NCBI GenBank assembly: GCA_025454955.1
Contig: JALONL010000010.1
Coordinates: 101,408-165,407 of the forward strand
Direction: 5' to 3'
DNA: 64,000 nucleotides
From: Bacteroidia bacterium
GTDB lineage: Bacteria > Bacteroidota > Bacteroidia > Palsa-965
In this document: positions 9,501 to 16,829 of the stretch, piece after piece
How positions within the stretch are numbered: the stretch's first letter is position 1
Layout of the letters: every line of letters starts with the position of its first letter
Notes under the pieces: generated by a model
The model's input: only the letters and a program-made list of their open reading frames with translations
The model's database searches: none
What the model was told of the DNA's origin: nothing
Made by a program: the position numbers and the translations under genes

Positions 9501-10013
9501 CTCGCTGTCGTCGGCATCCCAGCGAAGAATGGCCCAGAACACCACGGCGGTAAAGAACGACGACATGGCGTAAACCTCGCCCTCTACGGCCGAGAACCAG
9601 AACGAATCGGAGAATGTATAGGCCAGACTGCCCACGGCTGCCGAGCCAAGCACCGCCCACAAGCGGCCACCGTCGAAGGTTTGCCCCATGGCATTTACCA
9701 AGCGACGACCCAGCAGCGTAAGCGACCAGAACATAAACAAAATGGTAAATGCCGACGACAGTGCCGACGACATATTGACCCAGAAAGCCACCATGCTTTC
9801 GTCGGAAGCCATGAGCGAAAACGCACGGCCGATGAGCAGGAAGGTGGGCGCTCCGGGCGGGTGACCTACTTCCATCTTGTAGGCGCAGGCAATATATTCG
9901 CCGCAGTCCCAGAAACTGGTGGTAGGCTCAATGGTAGAGCAGTAGGTGAAGGCGGCCACGAGGAAAATTCCCCAGCCAATAACGTTATTAAGCAATCGGA
10001 AACTTAAGTTCAT
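6549..10013 (-). CDS. DUF2723 / glycosyltransferase family 117 membrane protein
   Basis: 1154 residues. The start is followed by a first membrane segment (VIGWGIFLVAAFTYCSTIEP) and the DUF2723 hallmark SFWDCGEYIACAYKMEVGHPPG. This family of giant Bacteroidota proteins is classed as GT117 and is thought to resemble protein O-mannosyltransferases of the GT-C type. About a dozen hydrophobic segments fill residues 10–700. A soluble region follows with HYTARDFAKNYL and FTNGDNDTFPLWYCQEVEG. The last 60 residues are rich in Pro, Ala, Gln and Gly. A TATCTTCG promoter-like box lies just upstream at about 10057. Likely role: transfer of sugar from a lipid carrier to protein or glycan at the inner membrane. 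The activity is inferred from the family. Confidence 0.88.
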   Translation of the reverse strand: MNLSFRLLNNVIGWGIFLVAAFTYCSTIEPTTSFWDCGEYIACAYKMEVGHPPGAPTFLLIGRAFSLMASDESMVAFWVNMSSALSSAFTILFMFWSLTLLGRRLVNAMGQTFDGGRLWAVLGSAAVGSLAYTFSDSFWFSAVEGEVYAMSSFFTAVVFWAILRWDADDSERADRWIVFIAYMVGLSIGVHLLNLLAIPAIVFVVYFKRFKPSTLGVLITGVVSVILLGVIQNGIIPGIVSGIANYELFFVNSLGMPFNSGTVVFMLLLIGFIVSGIYFTVTGSEKIRKLFYISTGLFFLFALLGGSIYTKGGMIFLTAAATGGLIYWYRNNLKILNTALMSFAVLLIGYSTIAVLVIRSQANTPMDENNPENAISLLSYLNREQYGDWPLLYGPYYNAMLDDENQADDGTPVYGRNNAAGEYTIVDSRKQSIYNFDEELSTVLPRMWEMNNRSHVPEYEFWGDVMKKGHNRITKYADPRSQNRENPDPLVVPTMKANLTYMVRFQMNWMYWRYFGWNFVGRQNDYQGHRPGVEGGTLSGISALDGGSWTKNQPARLAHNKARNTFFYLPLLLGIIGMLFHFSRDWRSALVVLLLFLFTGLAIVFYLNQYPLQPRERDYAYVGSFFAFALWIGLGVYAIYEMFSSAAKIKGIAGAGLATVIGAGIPFIMAKQGWDDHDRSHRYTARDFAKNYLSTCAKNAILFTNGDNDTFPLWYCQEVEGYRTDVRVLNLSLLNTDWYIDQARRKAYDSDALPFSLTANDTRQGLADQVFLGDPKAPAMEVGDALSKIHKRDQSVLDLRRGRDDNNESFVDTLFRLPTRNFYLKVDKAAARASGAIPADMPDSLVLDRIEWTINKQYLLKSELMMLDLLATGKWKRPMYFAVTAGNDSYLGLDDFFQLEGLAYRLVPMRGDRKDEFAGGVVRCQPAKMYKTIMEDFEWGGLQDTTKSIYMDENNRRFTTNQRLQITSLARFLIDDGMKDKAVTLLDSCQRWMPVKHVPYEPVMTYMVEQYYRAGAVEKANKLSRSMSAYLEEEINYSNKLMLKSKGGDDMQNELSRLEYSFAILYRNARDNNQTELMNQFTKKATELGIDFSRYIQPQQMPLPPSIQDSVLQPGQKPLAPVQGNGGAQPSAAPAATAPAVPAGNKPKAGGGGQ

Positions 10014-10191
10014 AGTAACGTAGAAGGTTACAACGGGTTGTTGTTGTTCGACGGCGAAGATAGGTAATATGAACCATCAGAAAGTGCTAAAATGGGGGCT
10101 TTATGCCATAAAAATTGCAAAAAACACCCTTTTTTTATGGCTTGTTAACACCACCTCCCGTCGCCGCCCCCGAAAATTTTAACCGTAAAAT

Positions 10192-10222
10192 TTGGCCGAA
10201 TCAATTCTGCCACTTACTTTTG
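10192..10222 (+). promoter_or_regulatory. Promoter of tRNA-Gln
   Basis: TTG at 10192–10194, then 20 nt, then TACTTTTG at 10215–10222. This is a complete match to the Bacteroidota vegetative promoter and lies 45 bp before the tRNA. Confidence 0.7.
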
Positions 10223-10234
10223 TCGTCCCAAAAT

Positions 10235-10261
10235 AAACCGGATTGTATTTTTATCCGGTTT
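10235..10261 (+). other. Perfect hairpin in the tRNA-Gln leader
   Basis: AAACCGGAT (10235–10243) and ATCCGGTTT (10253–10261) are fully complementary around a 9-nt loop. The hairpin lies between the promoter and the tRNA 5' end, only 5 nt upstream of the mature tRNA. It may guide 5' processing. Confidence 0.5.
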
Positions 10262-10266
10262 TACAC

Positions 10267-10339
10267 TGGCCGATGGTGTAACTGGCAACACGTCTGGTTT
10301 TGGTTCAGAAGAGTCCAGGTTCGAGCCCTGGTCGGCCAA
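10267..10339 (+). tRNA. tRNA-Gln (anticodon TTG)
   Basis: A 73-nt cloverleaf. The acceptor TGGCCGA pairs with TCGGCCA. The D arm is GTGT/ACAC, and the anticodon stem TCTGG/TCAGA has loop TTTTGGT giving anticodon TTG. The T arm is CCAGG/CCTGG with loop TTCGAGC, and the discriminator is A. CCA is not encoded, as usual in Bacteroidota. A strong promoter lies upstream and a terminator directly downstream, so it is a monocistronic tRNA gene. Confidence 0.95.
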
Positions 10340-10343
10340 CAGA

Positions 10344-10380
10344 TTCCCTCCGCACTTGCTGCGGGGGGATTTTTGTTTTT
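10344..10380 (+). terminator. Intrinsic terminator after tRNA-Gln
   Basis: TCCCTCCGCA pairs with TGCGGGGGGA across a CTTGC loop (with one T-G pair) and is followed by TTTTTGTTTTT. It begins 5 bp after the tRNA. Confidence 0.8.
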
Positions 10381-10431
10381 CGGGTGGTGGTTGGCGCAAT
10401 GTCCACAGCCGTTTTTCCGCCTCAAATAAAT

Positions 10432-10439
10432 TACCTTTG
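10432..10439 (+). promoter_or_regulatory. -7 element of the panD operon
   Basis: TACCTTTG, an exact -7 consensus, sits 8 bp before the panD ATG. The leader would therefore be very short or nearly absent. No clear TTG is seen at -33. Confidence 0.5.
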
Positions 10440-10447
10440 TCGCCGTC

Positions 10448-10801
10448 ATGCTCATACAAGTGATGAAATCAAAGATCCACCGGGTTCGGGTAACCGAGGC
10501 GGATCTCAATTACATTGGCAGTATTACCATTGATGAAAATCTGATGGATGCCGCCAACCTCCAGGAAAACGAAAAAGTGCAGGTGGTAAACATCAACAAC
10601 GGCGAGCGCCTTGAGACGTATGTCATAAAAGGAGTGCGTGGTTCGGGTGTAATTTGCCTCAATGGCCCGGCAGCCCGCAAAGTGGCCGTGGGCGATATTG
10701 TAATTATCATCGGCTACGGCCTTATGGATCAGGAAGCGGCACGCAGTTTCCGTCCGGCAGTAGTTTTCCCCGACGAACTCACCAACCTGATCCGCTCCTG
10801 A
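10448..10801 (+). CDS. panD: Aspartate 1-decarboxylase (pyruvoyl-dependent)
   Basis: 117 residues, the usual PanD length. It decarboxylates L-aspartate to beta-alanine for pantothenate and coenzyme A synthesis. The start [20 protein letters not shown] and the self-cleavage site Gly24-Ser25 in YIGSITID match the family, and Ser25 would become the pyruvoyl group. The substrate Lys9, Arg-rich C-terminus and [19 protein letters not shown] block are also present. The stop overlaps the next ATG by one nt (TGATG), and the third gene overlaps the second by 4 nt, so panD leads a tight three-gene operon. panC, which often sits alongside it, is not in this window. Confidence 0.97.
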   Translation: MLIQVMKSKIHRVRVTEADLNYIGSITIDENLMDAANLQENEKVQVVNINNGERLETYVIKGVRGSGVICLNGPAARKVAVGDIVIIIGYGLMDQEAARSFRPAVVFPDELTNLIRS

Positions 10802-11814
10802 TGGCCGAACCCAGCCCGCTCCGCAACGCCATACGCATTGGTATTTTTCTGCTCATCGGCGGGGCGCTGGTGGTGCTGCCATTTATGTGGTTTACACCCG
10901 AAGAAAAAGCCGCGTTTTTCGATGCGGTAAAACGTGCCGATTATTTCTGGATGGTGGTGGCCATTGGTATTGGCTTTCTGGCGCACCTGAGCCGGGCTGT
11001 TCGCTGGCGCATGCTCATGGAGCCGCTCAACCACCATCCGCGCCTGAGCACCACGTTTGCGGCGGTAATGATTGGCTACTTAGCCAACTATGCCGTGCCG
11101 CGTCTGGGCGAAGTTTCGCGCTGTGGTGTGCTTAAACGTTACGACAATGTGCCGTTTACCGAATCGTTCGGGACGGTAATTGTGGAGCGGCTTTTCGATT
11201 TGATGACGATGGTGCTCATTTGCGTAATTACACTCATTCTTCAGTTTGATAAACTTTCGCTGGCGGCCGATCAGTTTTTGTTTTCCAAAATCCGCGCATT
11301 CGGTTCGGGCATTATGCAAAGTCCCACCAAGCTCATTATTCTGGCTGCGGTGCTGGCGGCTGGCGTGGCCGGGTGGCTGTTTATTCGCAAGCGCCTCAAG
11401 GGTGCGCTGGGCGATAAAGTGCGCAGTTTTGTAAAAGGATTTACCGACGGACTCAAGGCTGTGCGCAGGCTGCGCAATCCGTGGATGTTTCTGGTGCATT
11501 CGCTGTTTATCTGGGCCATGTACTGGCTGGCGCTGTTTGTGTGCTTTTTCTGCCTGCCCGAAACCTCGCACTTTACGCTTAACGACGGGTTGATTCTTCT
11601 CATTTTCGGCACCATTGGTGTGGTGTTTACGCCCGGCGGATTGGGCGCCTATCAGGGACTTGTGGCCGGGGTGCTGTTTACGCTGTATAAGTTTCCCACC
11701 GAAATCGGAACGGCTTTCGGGTGGATTGCCTGGGTGCCGCAGTTGCTGTGTGTACTGCTGTTCGGACTTATTTCTGTAATTATGCTACCGCTGCTAAACC
11801 GCAAAACCACATGA
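10801..11814 (+). CDS. LPG-synthase TM-domain/UPF0104 flippase-like membrane protein
   Basis: 337 residues from the ATG at 10801, chosen because it overlaps the panD stop in a TGATG junction and gives an immediate cytosolic start followed by a first membrane segment. About eight hydrophobic segments are visible. The family pattern includes HLSRAVRWRMLMEPL, the NYAVPRLGEVSRCGVL block and FTPGGLGAYQGLVAGVLF. These are the conserved features of the AglD/MprF-like membrane domain (PF03706). Only the membrane part is present; there is no aminoacyl-transferase domain. Members are thought to move lipid-linked substrates across membranes. Its place between panD and rfaE2 is a common Bacteroidota arrangement. 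The precise substrate is unknown. Confidence 0.85.
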   Translation: MAEPSPLRNAIRIGIFLLIGGALVVLPFMWFTPEEKAAFFDAVKRADYFWMVVAIGIGFLAHLSRAVRWRMLMEPLNHHPRLSTTFAAVMIGYLANYAVPRLGEVSRCGVLKRYDNVPFTESFGTVIVERLFDLMTMVLICVITLILQFDKLSLAADQFLFSKIRAFGSGIMQSPTKLIILAAVLAAGVAGWLFIRKRLKGALGDKVRSFVKGFTDGLKAVRRLRNPWMFLVHSLFIWAMYWLALFVCFFCLPETSHFTLNDGLILLIFGTIGVVFTPGGLGAYQGLVAGVLFTLYKFPTEIGTAFGWIAWVPQLLCVLLFGLISVIMLPLLNRKTT

Positions 11815-12311
11815 AAGCACATCCCGATTTTATGAGCCGCAAATTTATGAGCCGCGATGCGCTGGCCCTGCTGCGCCAGCAGTTGCGCTTCTTTGGCCGC
11901 AAAGTGGTTTTTACCAACGGCTGTTTCGATCTGCTGCACCTCGGGCATGTGGACTATCTAGCCAAAGCGGCCTCTTTCGGCGATTATTTAATTGTGGGTC
12001 TCAACAGCGATGCATCGGTAAAACTTTTGCAGAAAGGCCCCGCGCGCCCGCTACAGGACGAGCACTCGCGCAGCCACGTACTGGCGGCTTTGCATGTGGT
12101 GGATGCCGTGGTGTTGTTTGACGAGGAAACACCTTACGAACTCATCAAATTCATTCAGCCCGATGTGCTGGTGAAAGGTGCCGATTATAAAGTAGAGGAA
12201 ATTGCCGGGCACGATATTGTGCTGGCGGGTGGAGGTAAGGTGGAACTGGTGGAATTTGTGCCGGGGTATTCTACGTCAGCTATTGAGCGGAAGATTAAGG
12301 GCGAGTTGTAA
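11811..12311 (+). CDS. rfaE2: D-glycero-beta-D-manno-heptose 1-phosphate adenylyltransferase
   Basis: 166 residues. The nucleotidyltransferase signature VFTNGCFDLLHLGHVDYL contains the HLGH motif (HxGH). Downstream are VGLNSDASVKLLQKG, RPLQDEHSRSHVLAAL, and KGADYKVEEIAGHDIVLAGGG with VPGYSTSAIERKI at the end. This matches the C-terminal half of HldE/RfaE (ATP + heptose-1-P to ADP-heptose), here as a free-standing protein without the kinase domain. ADP-heptose is a precursor for lipopolysaccharide core or other envelope glycans. The ATG at 11811 overlaps the previous stop by 4 nt; a second start (MSRDAL) 12 codons later is possible. Confidence 0.93.
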   Translation: MKAHPDFMSRKFMSRDALALLRQQLRFFGRKVVFTNGCFDLLHLGHVDYLAKAASFGDYLIVGLNSDASVKLLQKGPARPLQDEHSRSHVLAALHVVDAVVLFDEETPYELIKFIQPDVLVKGADYKVEEIAGHDIVLAGGGKVELVEFVPGYSTSAIERKIKGEL

Positions 12312-12375
12312 GATGCAGCGGAGATTGTGCAGTAAGCACAATCCGATGAATACTTTTTCGGGATATTGGGTTTGA

Positions 12376-14544
12376 TTACTGATAGACTTTTATCTCCAGA
12401 TCATCCCACCATACCATTTCTTCGCCCCTGTCGTAATTCCAGAGGAAGAATTTTACGCTGCTCTCTTCAAAATTCTGTGGAATTTCGAAGCGGAGAGTGA
12501 GCAGTTGCCAGCCGCGGGAATTGGTGGTTACCGGCACATCCGACGAAAGATTTAGCTGTTTACTTGCGATGTTGAGGCTGCGCTTTGAGGTGTTTCCCTT
12601 GCACCAGATGCTTATCTCGTATTTCATTCCTTTGGCCACGGGCAGCACGAGCCCGCCTGCATACGCTTCGCGGGAGGTGAATGCGAGCGATGTTTTTCCG
12701 CTGAGTGCCTGTGTGCTGTTGCGCAAATTGGCGTTGCCAATGTAAAGCCGTTTTTGGGTGGTGGAAAAGGCACTGTCGCCAAGCAGGGTTTCAAAATCGG
12801 AAGTAATGGTGGCTACTGGTTTGAACACATTTGCGGTTTGCGAAGTGTCGGAGGTAACTAACCAGAATTGTTCGCCCGAACGCGGGTGGCGGTAAAGCAG
12901 GCTGCATTTTGTAAAACTTCCTGCGCTGTCGGCCGGTTGCGAAAGCTTTTGTATTTCGGCCAGGGCATCGGTACTGTCGGATGGATTGATGTAGTAGAGT
13001 ATTTTGGGATAACGGGCAATGATGTCGCTGAGGGTAAATGAGTGAATGTAATTGGTGTATTGTGCAATGCCGGGTTTAAACATCCAGCAATCGGGGTAGT
13101 ACCGTTTGATTACAGCGGCATACTCTGTCCGTATTTTTCCCGAAAAAGCCACTCCGAAATCAAACCCGCAAAATGCCGAAGGGCCGTTGCTGTATCGTGA
13201 AGCAAATACTACGGGTGTTTTTCCCTGCGATAGATAAAACGCCATTGTTTCACCATTAAAATCCTGCCGTGCAAAACTGAACTGATAATACGGCGAATGC
13301 ATTCGGAATAAAAAGAGACACAACACGCATACACCTGCAAAACTCCAGGCCGGTTTCGATTGCTGCATACGTGTTTTCAATACGGGCCATAAATCGCCGC
13401 AAAGCAGCGCCAGTGCAAGCAATGCCACCGCACTGAAAATTTGCACCGAGATAAGATAATGGTAGGCAAACGCCTTCGAAGCCATTGCCAGATTGAGCAA
13501 AGCCGCCACACTTACACCCGCCAGCAGCCTGAATTTTAGCTGGTGCGGTTCCATCCATTTTTTGAAGCGGATAAATCCCGCCAGTATCATCAGCACACTC
13601 AATCCGATAATGATAAAATAGGTTCTGCTGTGATAAAGATGGGTGAAGCAATTGTTCCAGAACTCGGCCTTGCTGGCAAAACCTTCTTCGCCCGATCCGT
13701 ATTTTCCTTTGTGGGTGAGGATGCCAAAGATGAAATGAAAGAAGTCGCCAATTTTTTCGCGTGCCGGGAAAACGAAAATCAATACGGCAATAAAAGTAAA
13801 ACCAAGGTATGCGGCTTTGTATCGGTTGCCCGCCAGCATGACCAGCGGAATGGCACACACCGCCACGGCCGGAAATTTGCTCACCATCATAAACGCAGTG
13901 GCCACGCCGAAAGCTGCGGCATACTTTAGTTTTACACCAGGTGTGAGATTTTCGTTATACAACAGGTGCACGCATATTCCGCTCATTATAATTCCGCCGG
14001 TAATGAGCAATCCTTCGGGCATAAGTGCGGTAAAATAAATGACTAAGTATTGCGAGAAAAACAGGATGCACTGCATAAGCAAAGTGGCTGCCCATTTGCC
14101 TCCCGATTTTTTCCACGTAAACATTCCCAGCCAGAATATGAGCAGCGTGTTGAGCACAAACATGGCTACGCGGCAGGCTGTAATGTAGGTTTCGGGATTG
14201 GCAATTACATCGTCGGTAAGCGAGGGTGCGCTGCGGAAAAGGTACACGGCGCGGATAACCACGGCGGCAAATACCTGCACGGTGGTTCCCGGATTATCGG
14301 TGTGGCCAATGTCTGACGAGCCCTGCGCCAGTGTTAAGCCGTTCATGAGGTAGGCGTAGGCCGGGTCGGAACTTTGTGTGTGCGTTACCGGATACTGGCG
14401 CAGTTGCATGAGGCCGAGCAGAAATACCAGCAGGGGCAGGACGAGCATTATCAAATAATGTCGGGCAGAATTTATTGCCGCAAATCCGGATTTTATTTCG
14501 GGGGCTTCTTGCATTCCGGAACTAAGATAATTGGTTTGGGCCAA
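12376..14544 (-). CDS. Polytopic GT-C-like membrane protein with C-terminal beta-sandwich
   Basis: 722 residues. Residues 30–420 hold about ten to twelve hydrophobic segments. The first outside loop contains THTQSSDPAYAYLMNGL and HTDNPGTT, which resemble the acidic first loop of GT-C glycosyltransferases (ArnT/PMT type), although I cannot name the family. The final 140 residues (about 580–722) alternate strands, with WCKGNTSKRSLNIASKQLNL and WWDDLEIKVYQ, and look like a carbohydrate-binding-type jelly roll facing the periplasm. The gene is divergent from the unknown gene at 14586, with only 41 bp between starts. A role in transferring sugar from a lipid carrier is inferred from topology only. 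Confidence 0.55.
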   Translation of the reverse strand: MAQTNYLSSGMQEAPEIKSGFAAINSARHYLIMLVLPLLVFLLGLMQLRQYPVTHTQSSDPAYAYLMNGLTLAQGSSDIGHTDNPGTTVQVFAAVVIRAVYLFRSAPSLTDDVIANPETYITACRVAMFVLNTLLIFWLGMFTWKKSGGKWAATLLMQCILFFSQYLVIYFTALMPEGLLITGGIIMSGICVHLLYNENLTPGVKLKYAAAFGVATAFMMVSKFPAVAVCAIPLVMLAGNRYKAAYLGFTFIAVLIFVFPAREKIGDFFHFIFGILTHKGKYGSGEEGFASKAEFWNNCFTHLYHSRTYFIIIGLSVLMILAGFIRFKKWMEPHQLKFRLLAGVSVAALLNLAMASKAFAYHYLISVQIFSAVALLALALLCGDLWPVLKTRMQQSKPAWSFAGVCVLCLFLFRMHSPYYQFSFARQDFNGETMAFYLSQGKTPVVFASRYSNGPSAFCGFDFGVAFSGKIRTEYAAVIKRYYPDCWMFKPGIAQYTNYIHSFTLSDIIARYPKILYYINPSDSTDALAEIQKLSQPADSAGSFTKCSLLYRHPRSGEQFWLVTSDTSQTANVFKPVATITSDFETLLGDSAFSTTQKRLYIGNANLRNSTQALSGKTSLAFTSREAYAGGLVLPVAKGMKYEISIWCKGNTSKRSLNIASKQLNLSSDVPVTTNSRGWQLLTLRFEIPQNFEESSVKFFLWNYDRGEEMVWWDDLEIKVYQ

Positions 14545-14585
14545 TCAGATTTCTGATATTTTTACGTCTCTTAACCCTTAAACAC

Positions 14586-15365
14586 ATGCGCAGAGGTATC
14601 AGTTCCGAATGGATTATTGTACTTACAATTCCTTTGGTATTATGGTTTGCATATTCTGTAAAAACAACAAACTATACTGAGAGTGCTGTTCCCGTTCGAC
14701 CCGTTTCGGGTTTTGATTCTTCAAGGGCGGCAATACAGTTCACCAGGGCTGATACTGCGGCTTTCCCGGCCATTTTTGAAGCAGCATTCGACAGTACTGC
14801 CGTTGTTTCACAGCACAATGAATTGTATCGTTTCCGGTTGCTGCCTGTGGGTTTGTTGTATTCGCACACCGGAAAAATAGTTGTGTGCGACCCTATCAAC
14901 TCGCACATTGCATCGGCGGTGTGCGATACATTTCCCATTGGCAGCTATTCGGTGGAACTGGCGCTGGCCAGCACACAGATGGGCGAAACAGTAGCCCTGA
15001 GCAGGGTGAAATTTTCTGAAAAGCCCGTCAAGACCTGGAGCATGGCTCGCTGGCCGGGACAAATACCGCGCGCGCTCAAAGATTCAATTTGCTATGCTTT
15101 TCCTGTGGATGCAGGCCTGGCAATTTTTGCCGACTCGGTTTCCAATAAGCATCTTGTGACTCATTTTGATAAGTACTCGGATGATATATTTATGAGTCGT
15201 CCGCATTTACAAAGGTTTTTTGGTCATACGCTTTATTTCGACCGTTATACTGTAACTTCTTTTCAAACCGGCGATGGTGACGGACGTTATTGCGTTTATA
15301 CAGGCCGTGATGCGGAAGGGAAAATTTGCCGGCTGCTTGTTGATTTTGGTTTTTTCAGGTGGTAA
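14586..15365 (+). CDS. Unknown protein with one N-terminal membrane anchor
   Basis: 259 residues, not recognised. A basic start (MRRGISSEW) is followed by one hydrophobic segment (IIVLTIPLVLWFAY), consistent with an uncleaved membrane anchor or a signal peptide. The remainder, about 220 residues, looks globular and beta-rich, with a WSMARWPGQIPRALKDSI stretch and a C-terminal YCVYTGRDAEGKICRLLVDF strand pair. It is divergent from the GT-C-like gene (41 bp between starts) and ends 48 bp before radA. It could be a periplasmic accessory protein, but nothing in the sequence gives a function. Confidence 0.6.
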   Translation: MRRGISSEWIIVLTIPLVLWFAYSVKTTNYTESAVPVRPVSGFDSSRAAIQFTRADTAAFPAIFEAAFDSTAVVSQHNELYRFRLLPVGLLYSHTGKIVVCDPINSHIASAVCDTFPIGSYSVELALASTQMGETVALSRVKFSEKPVKTWSMARWPGQIPRALKDSICYAFPVDAGLAIFADSVSNKHLVTHFDKYSDDIFMSRPHLQRFFGHTLYFDRYTVTSFQTGDGDGRYCVYTGRDAEGKICRLLVDFGFFRW

Positions 15366-15413
15366 TTATTAGTCGGTTTCCGCATCATTACGCCTTATCT
15401 TCGTACACACATT

Positions 15414-16787
15414 ATGGCCAAAACAAAATCTGTTTATTTCTGCCAGAACTGCGGTGCACAGTCGCCAAAGTGGATTGGCCGCTGCCCTTCGTGCGGGGAG
15501 TGGAATACATATACCGAGGAAATTGTGAGCAAGGCCGCTCATCCGCAGGCACCGGCGTTTGTGAGCAAGTCGTCGGGCGGGCGTGTGGCTAAGCCGCAGT
15601 TGCTGAGTGCCGTTACCGTGGGCGAAGAAGTGCGGCTGCCTGTTTACGACAAAGAGCTGAGCCGTGTGCTTGGCGGCGGTTTGGTGCCGGGTTCGCTCAT
15701 TTTGTTTGGCGGCGAGCCGGGCATTGGCAAATCCACACTCATGCTTCAGCTGGCCGCCAACCTGAAAGGGATGCGTGTGCTGTATGTATCGGGCGAGGAA
15801 AGCGAACAGCAAATTCGTATGCGCGCCGAACGCATTGGCATAAACAATCCCGACTGTTACATACTCACCGAAACCAGCACGCAGCACATCTTTCAGCAGA
15901 TAGAACAGATTGAGCCGCAACTGCTCATTATCGACTCCATTCAAACCCTGCATACGGCGCATATCGAATCGTCGCCGGGCAGTGTGTCGCAGGTGCGCGA
16001 GTGTGCGGCCGAGCTTTTGCGTTACGCCAAAGAATCGGATGTACCGGTGTTCCTTATCGGGCACATTACCAAGGAAGGTTCGCTGGCCGGGCCCAAGGTG
16101 CTTGAGCACATGGTGGATACCGTGCTGCAGTTTGAGGGCGATCGTAACCACGTTTACCGTTTGCTGCGCACCGTGAAAAACCGTTTCGGCAGCACGTCGG
16201 AATTAGGCATTTACGAAATGCAGGGCAGCGGCTTGCGCGAAGTAAACAACCCGTCGGAAATACTCATTACCGCCCGCGAAGAACCCGTGAGCGGTGTAAC
16301 CATAGCCGTGCTGCTCGAAGGCATGAGGCCCATGCTTATTGAAACGCAGGCATTGGTAAGCACCGCCGCCTACGGCACACCACAACGTTCAAGCACCGGT
16401 TTCGACCTGCGCCGCTTAGCCATGCTGCTGGCCGTGCTCGAAAAACGCTGCGGCTTCCGCCTCGGACAAAAAGACGTATTTCTGAACATTGCCGGAGGAC
16501 TCAAAGTAGAAGACCCCGGAATTGATCTTGCCGTAGTATGTGCCGTGCTTTCGAGCAACGCCGATATTCCTATTGCACCCGGCGTGTGCTTTGCTTCCGA
16601 GGTTGGTTTGAGCGGCGAAATACGCCCGGTAAACCGCATCGAGCAGCGCATTGCGGAAGCAGAGAAATTAGGGTTTAAGGAAATTTATATTTCCAAATAC
16701 CACAAAGGATTAAAGGCGGGCGATTACGGTATTAAGCTGCATCAGGTGGGGAAAATTGAGGAAGTATTTGGCGGGTTGTTTGGGTAA
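15414..16787 (+). CDS. radA: DNA repair protein RadA (Sms)
   Basis: 457 residues, standard for RadA. The N-terminus has a C4 zinc finger (CQNCGAQSPKWIGRCPSCGE). The RecA-like ATPase core has Walker A GGEPGIGKSTLM, Walker B LLIIDSIQT and the RadA-specific motif KNRFGSTSE. The C-terminal Lon-like domain holds NIAGGLKVEDPGIDLAVVCAVLSS and EVGLSGEIRPV. RadA is a hexameric DnaB-type helicase that helps branch migration during recombination and repair of stalled forks. A TATCTTCG promoter-like box sits about 20 bp upstream. The gene ends at a strong bidirectional terminator shared with the convergent gene. Confidence 0.97.
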   Translation: MAKTKSVYFCQNCGAQSPKWIGRCPSCGEWNTYTEEIVSKAAHPQAPAFVSKSSGGRVAKPQLLSAVTVGEEVRLPVYDKELSRVLGGGLVPGSLILFGGEPGIGKSTLMLQLAANLKGMRVLYVSGEESEQQIRMRAERIGINNPDCYILTETSTQHIFQQIEQIEPQLLIIDSIQTLHTAHIESSPGSVSQVRECAAELLRYAKESDVPVFLIGHITKEGSLAGPKVLEHMVDTVLQFEGDRNHVYRLLRTVKNRFGSTSELGIYEMQGSGLREVNNPSEILITAREEPVSGVTIAVLLEGMRPMLIETQALVSTAAYGTPQRSSTGFDLRRLAMLLAVLEKRCGFRLGQKDVFLNIAGGLKVEDPGIDLAVVCAVLSSNADIPIAPGVCFASEVGLSGEIRPVNRIEQRIAEAEKLGFKEIYISKYHKGLKAGDYGIKLHQVGKIEEVFGGLFG

Positions 16788-16822
16788 AAATAAGACCGGT
16801 GCAAAACACCGGCCTTATTTTT
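16788..16822. terminator. Bidirectional terminator between radA and the convergent gene
   Basis: ATAAGACCGGTG and CACCGGCCTTAT form a near-perfect stem around CAAAA (one A–C mismatch), followed by T7 on the plus strand and preceded by A5, so it can work both ways. Confidence 0.85.
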
Positions 16823-16829
16823 TTATTGA

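Noticed and set aside
6549..10013. Numerous long open frames opposite the DUF2723 gene
   Set aside because: They are shadows of GC-rich coding sequence with no domain signal, while the main frame encodes the known DUF2723 hallmarks.
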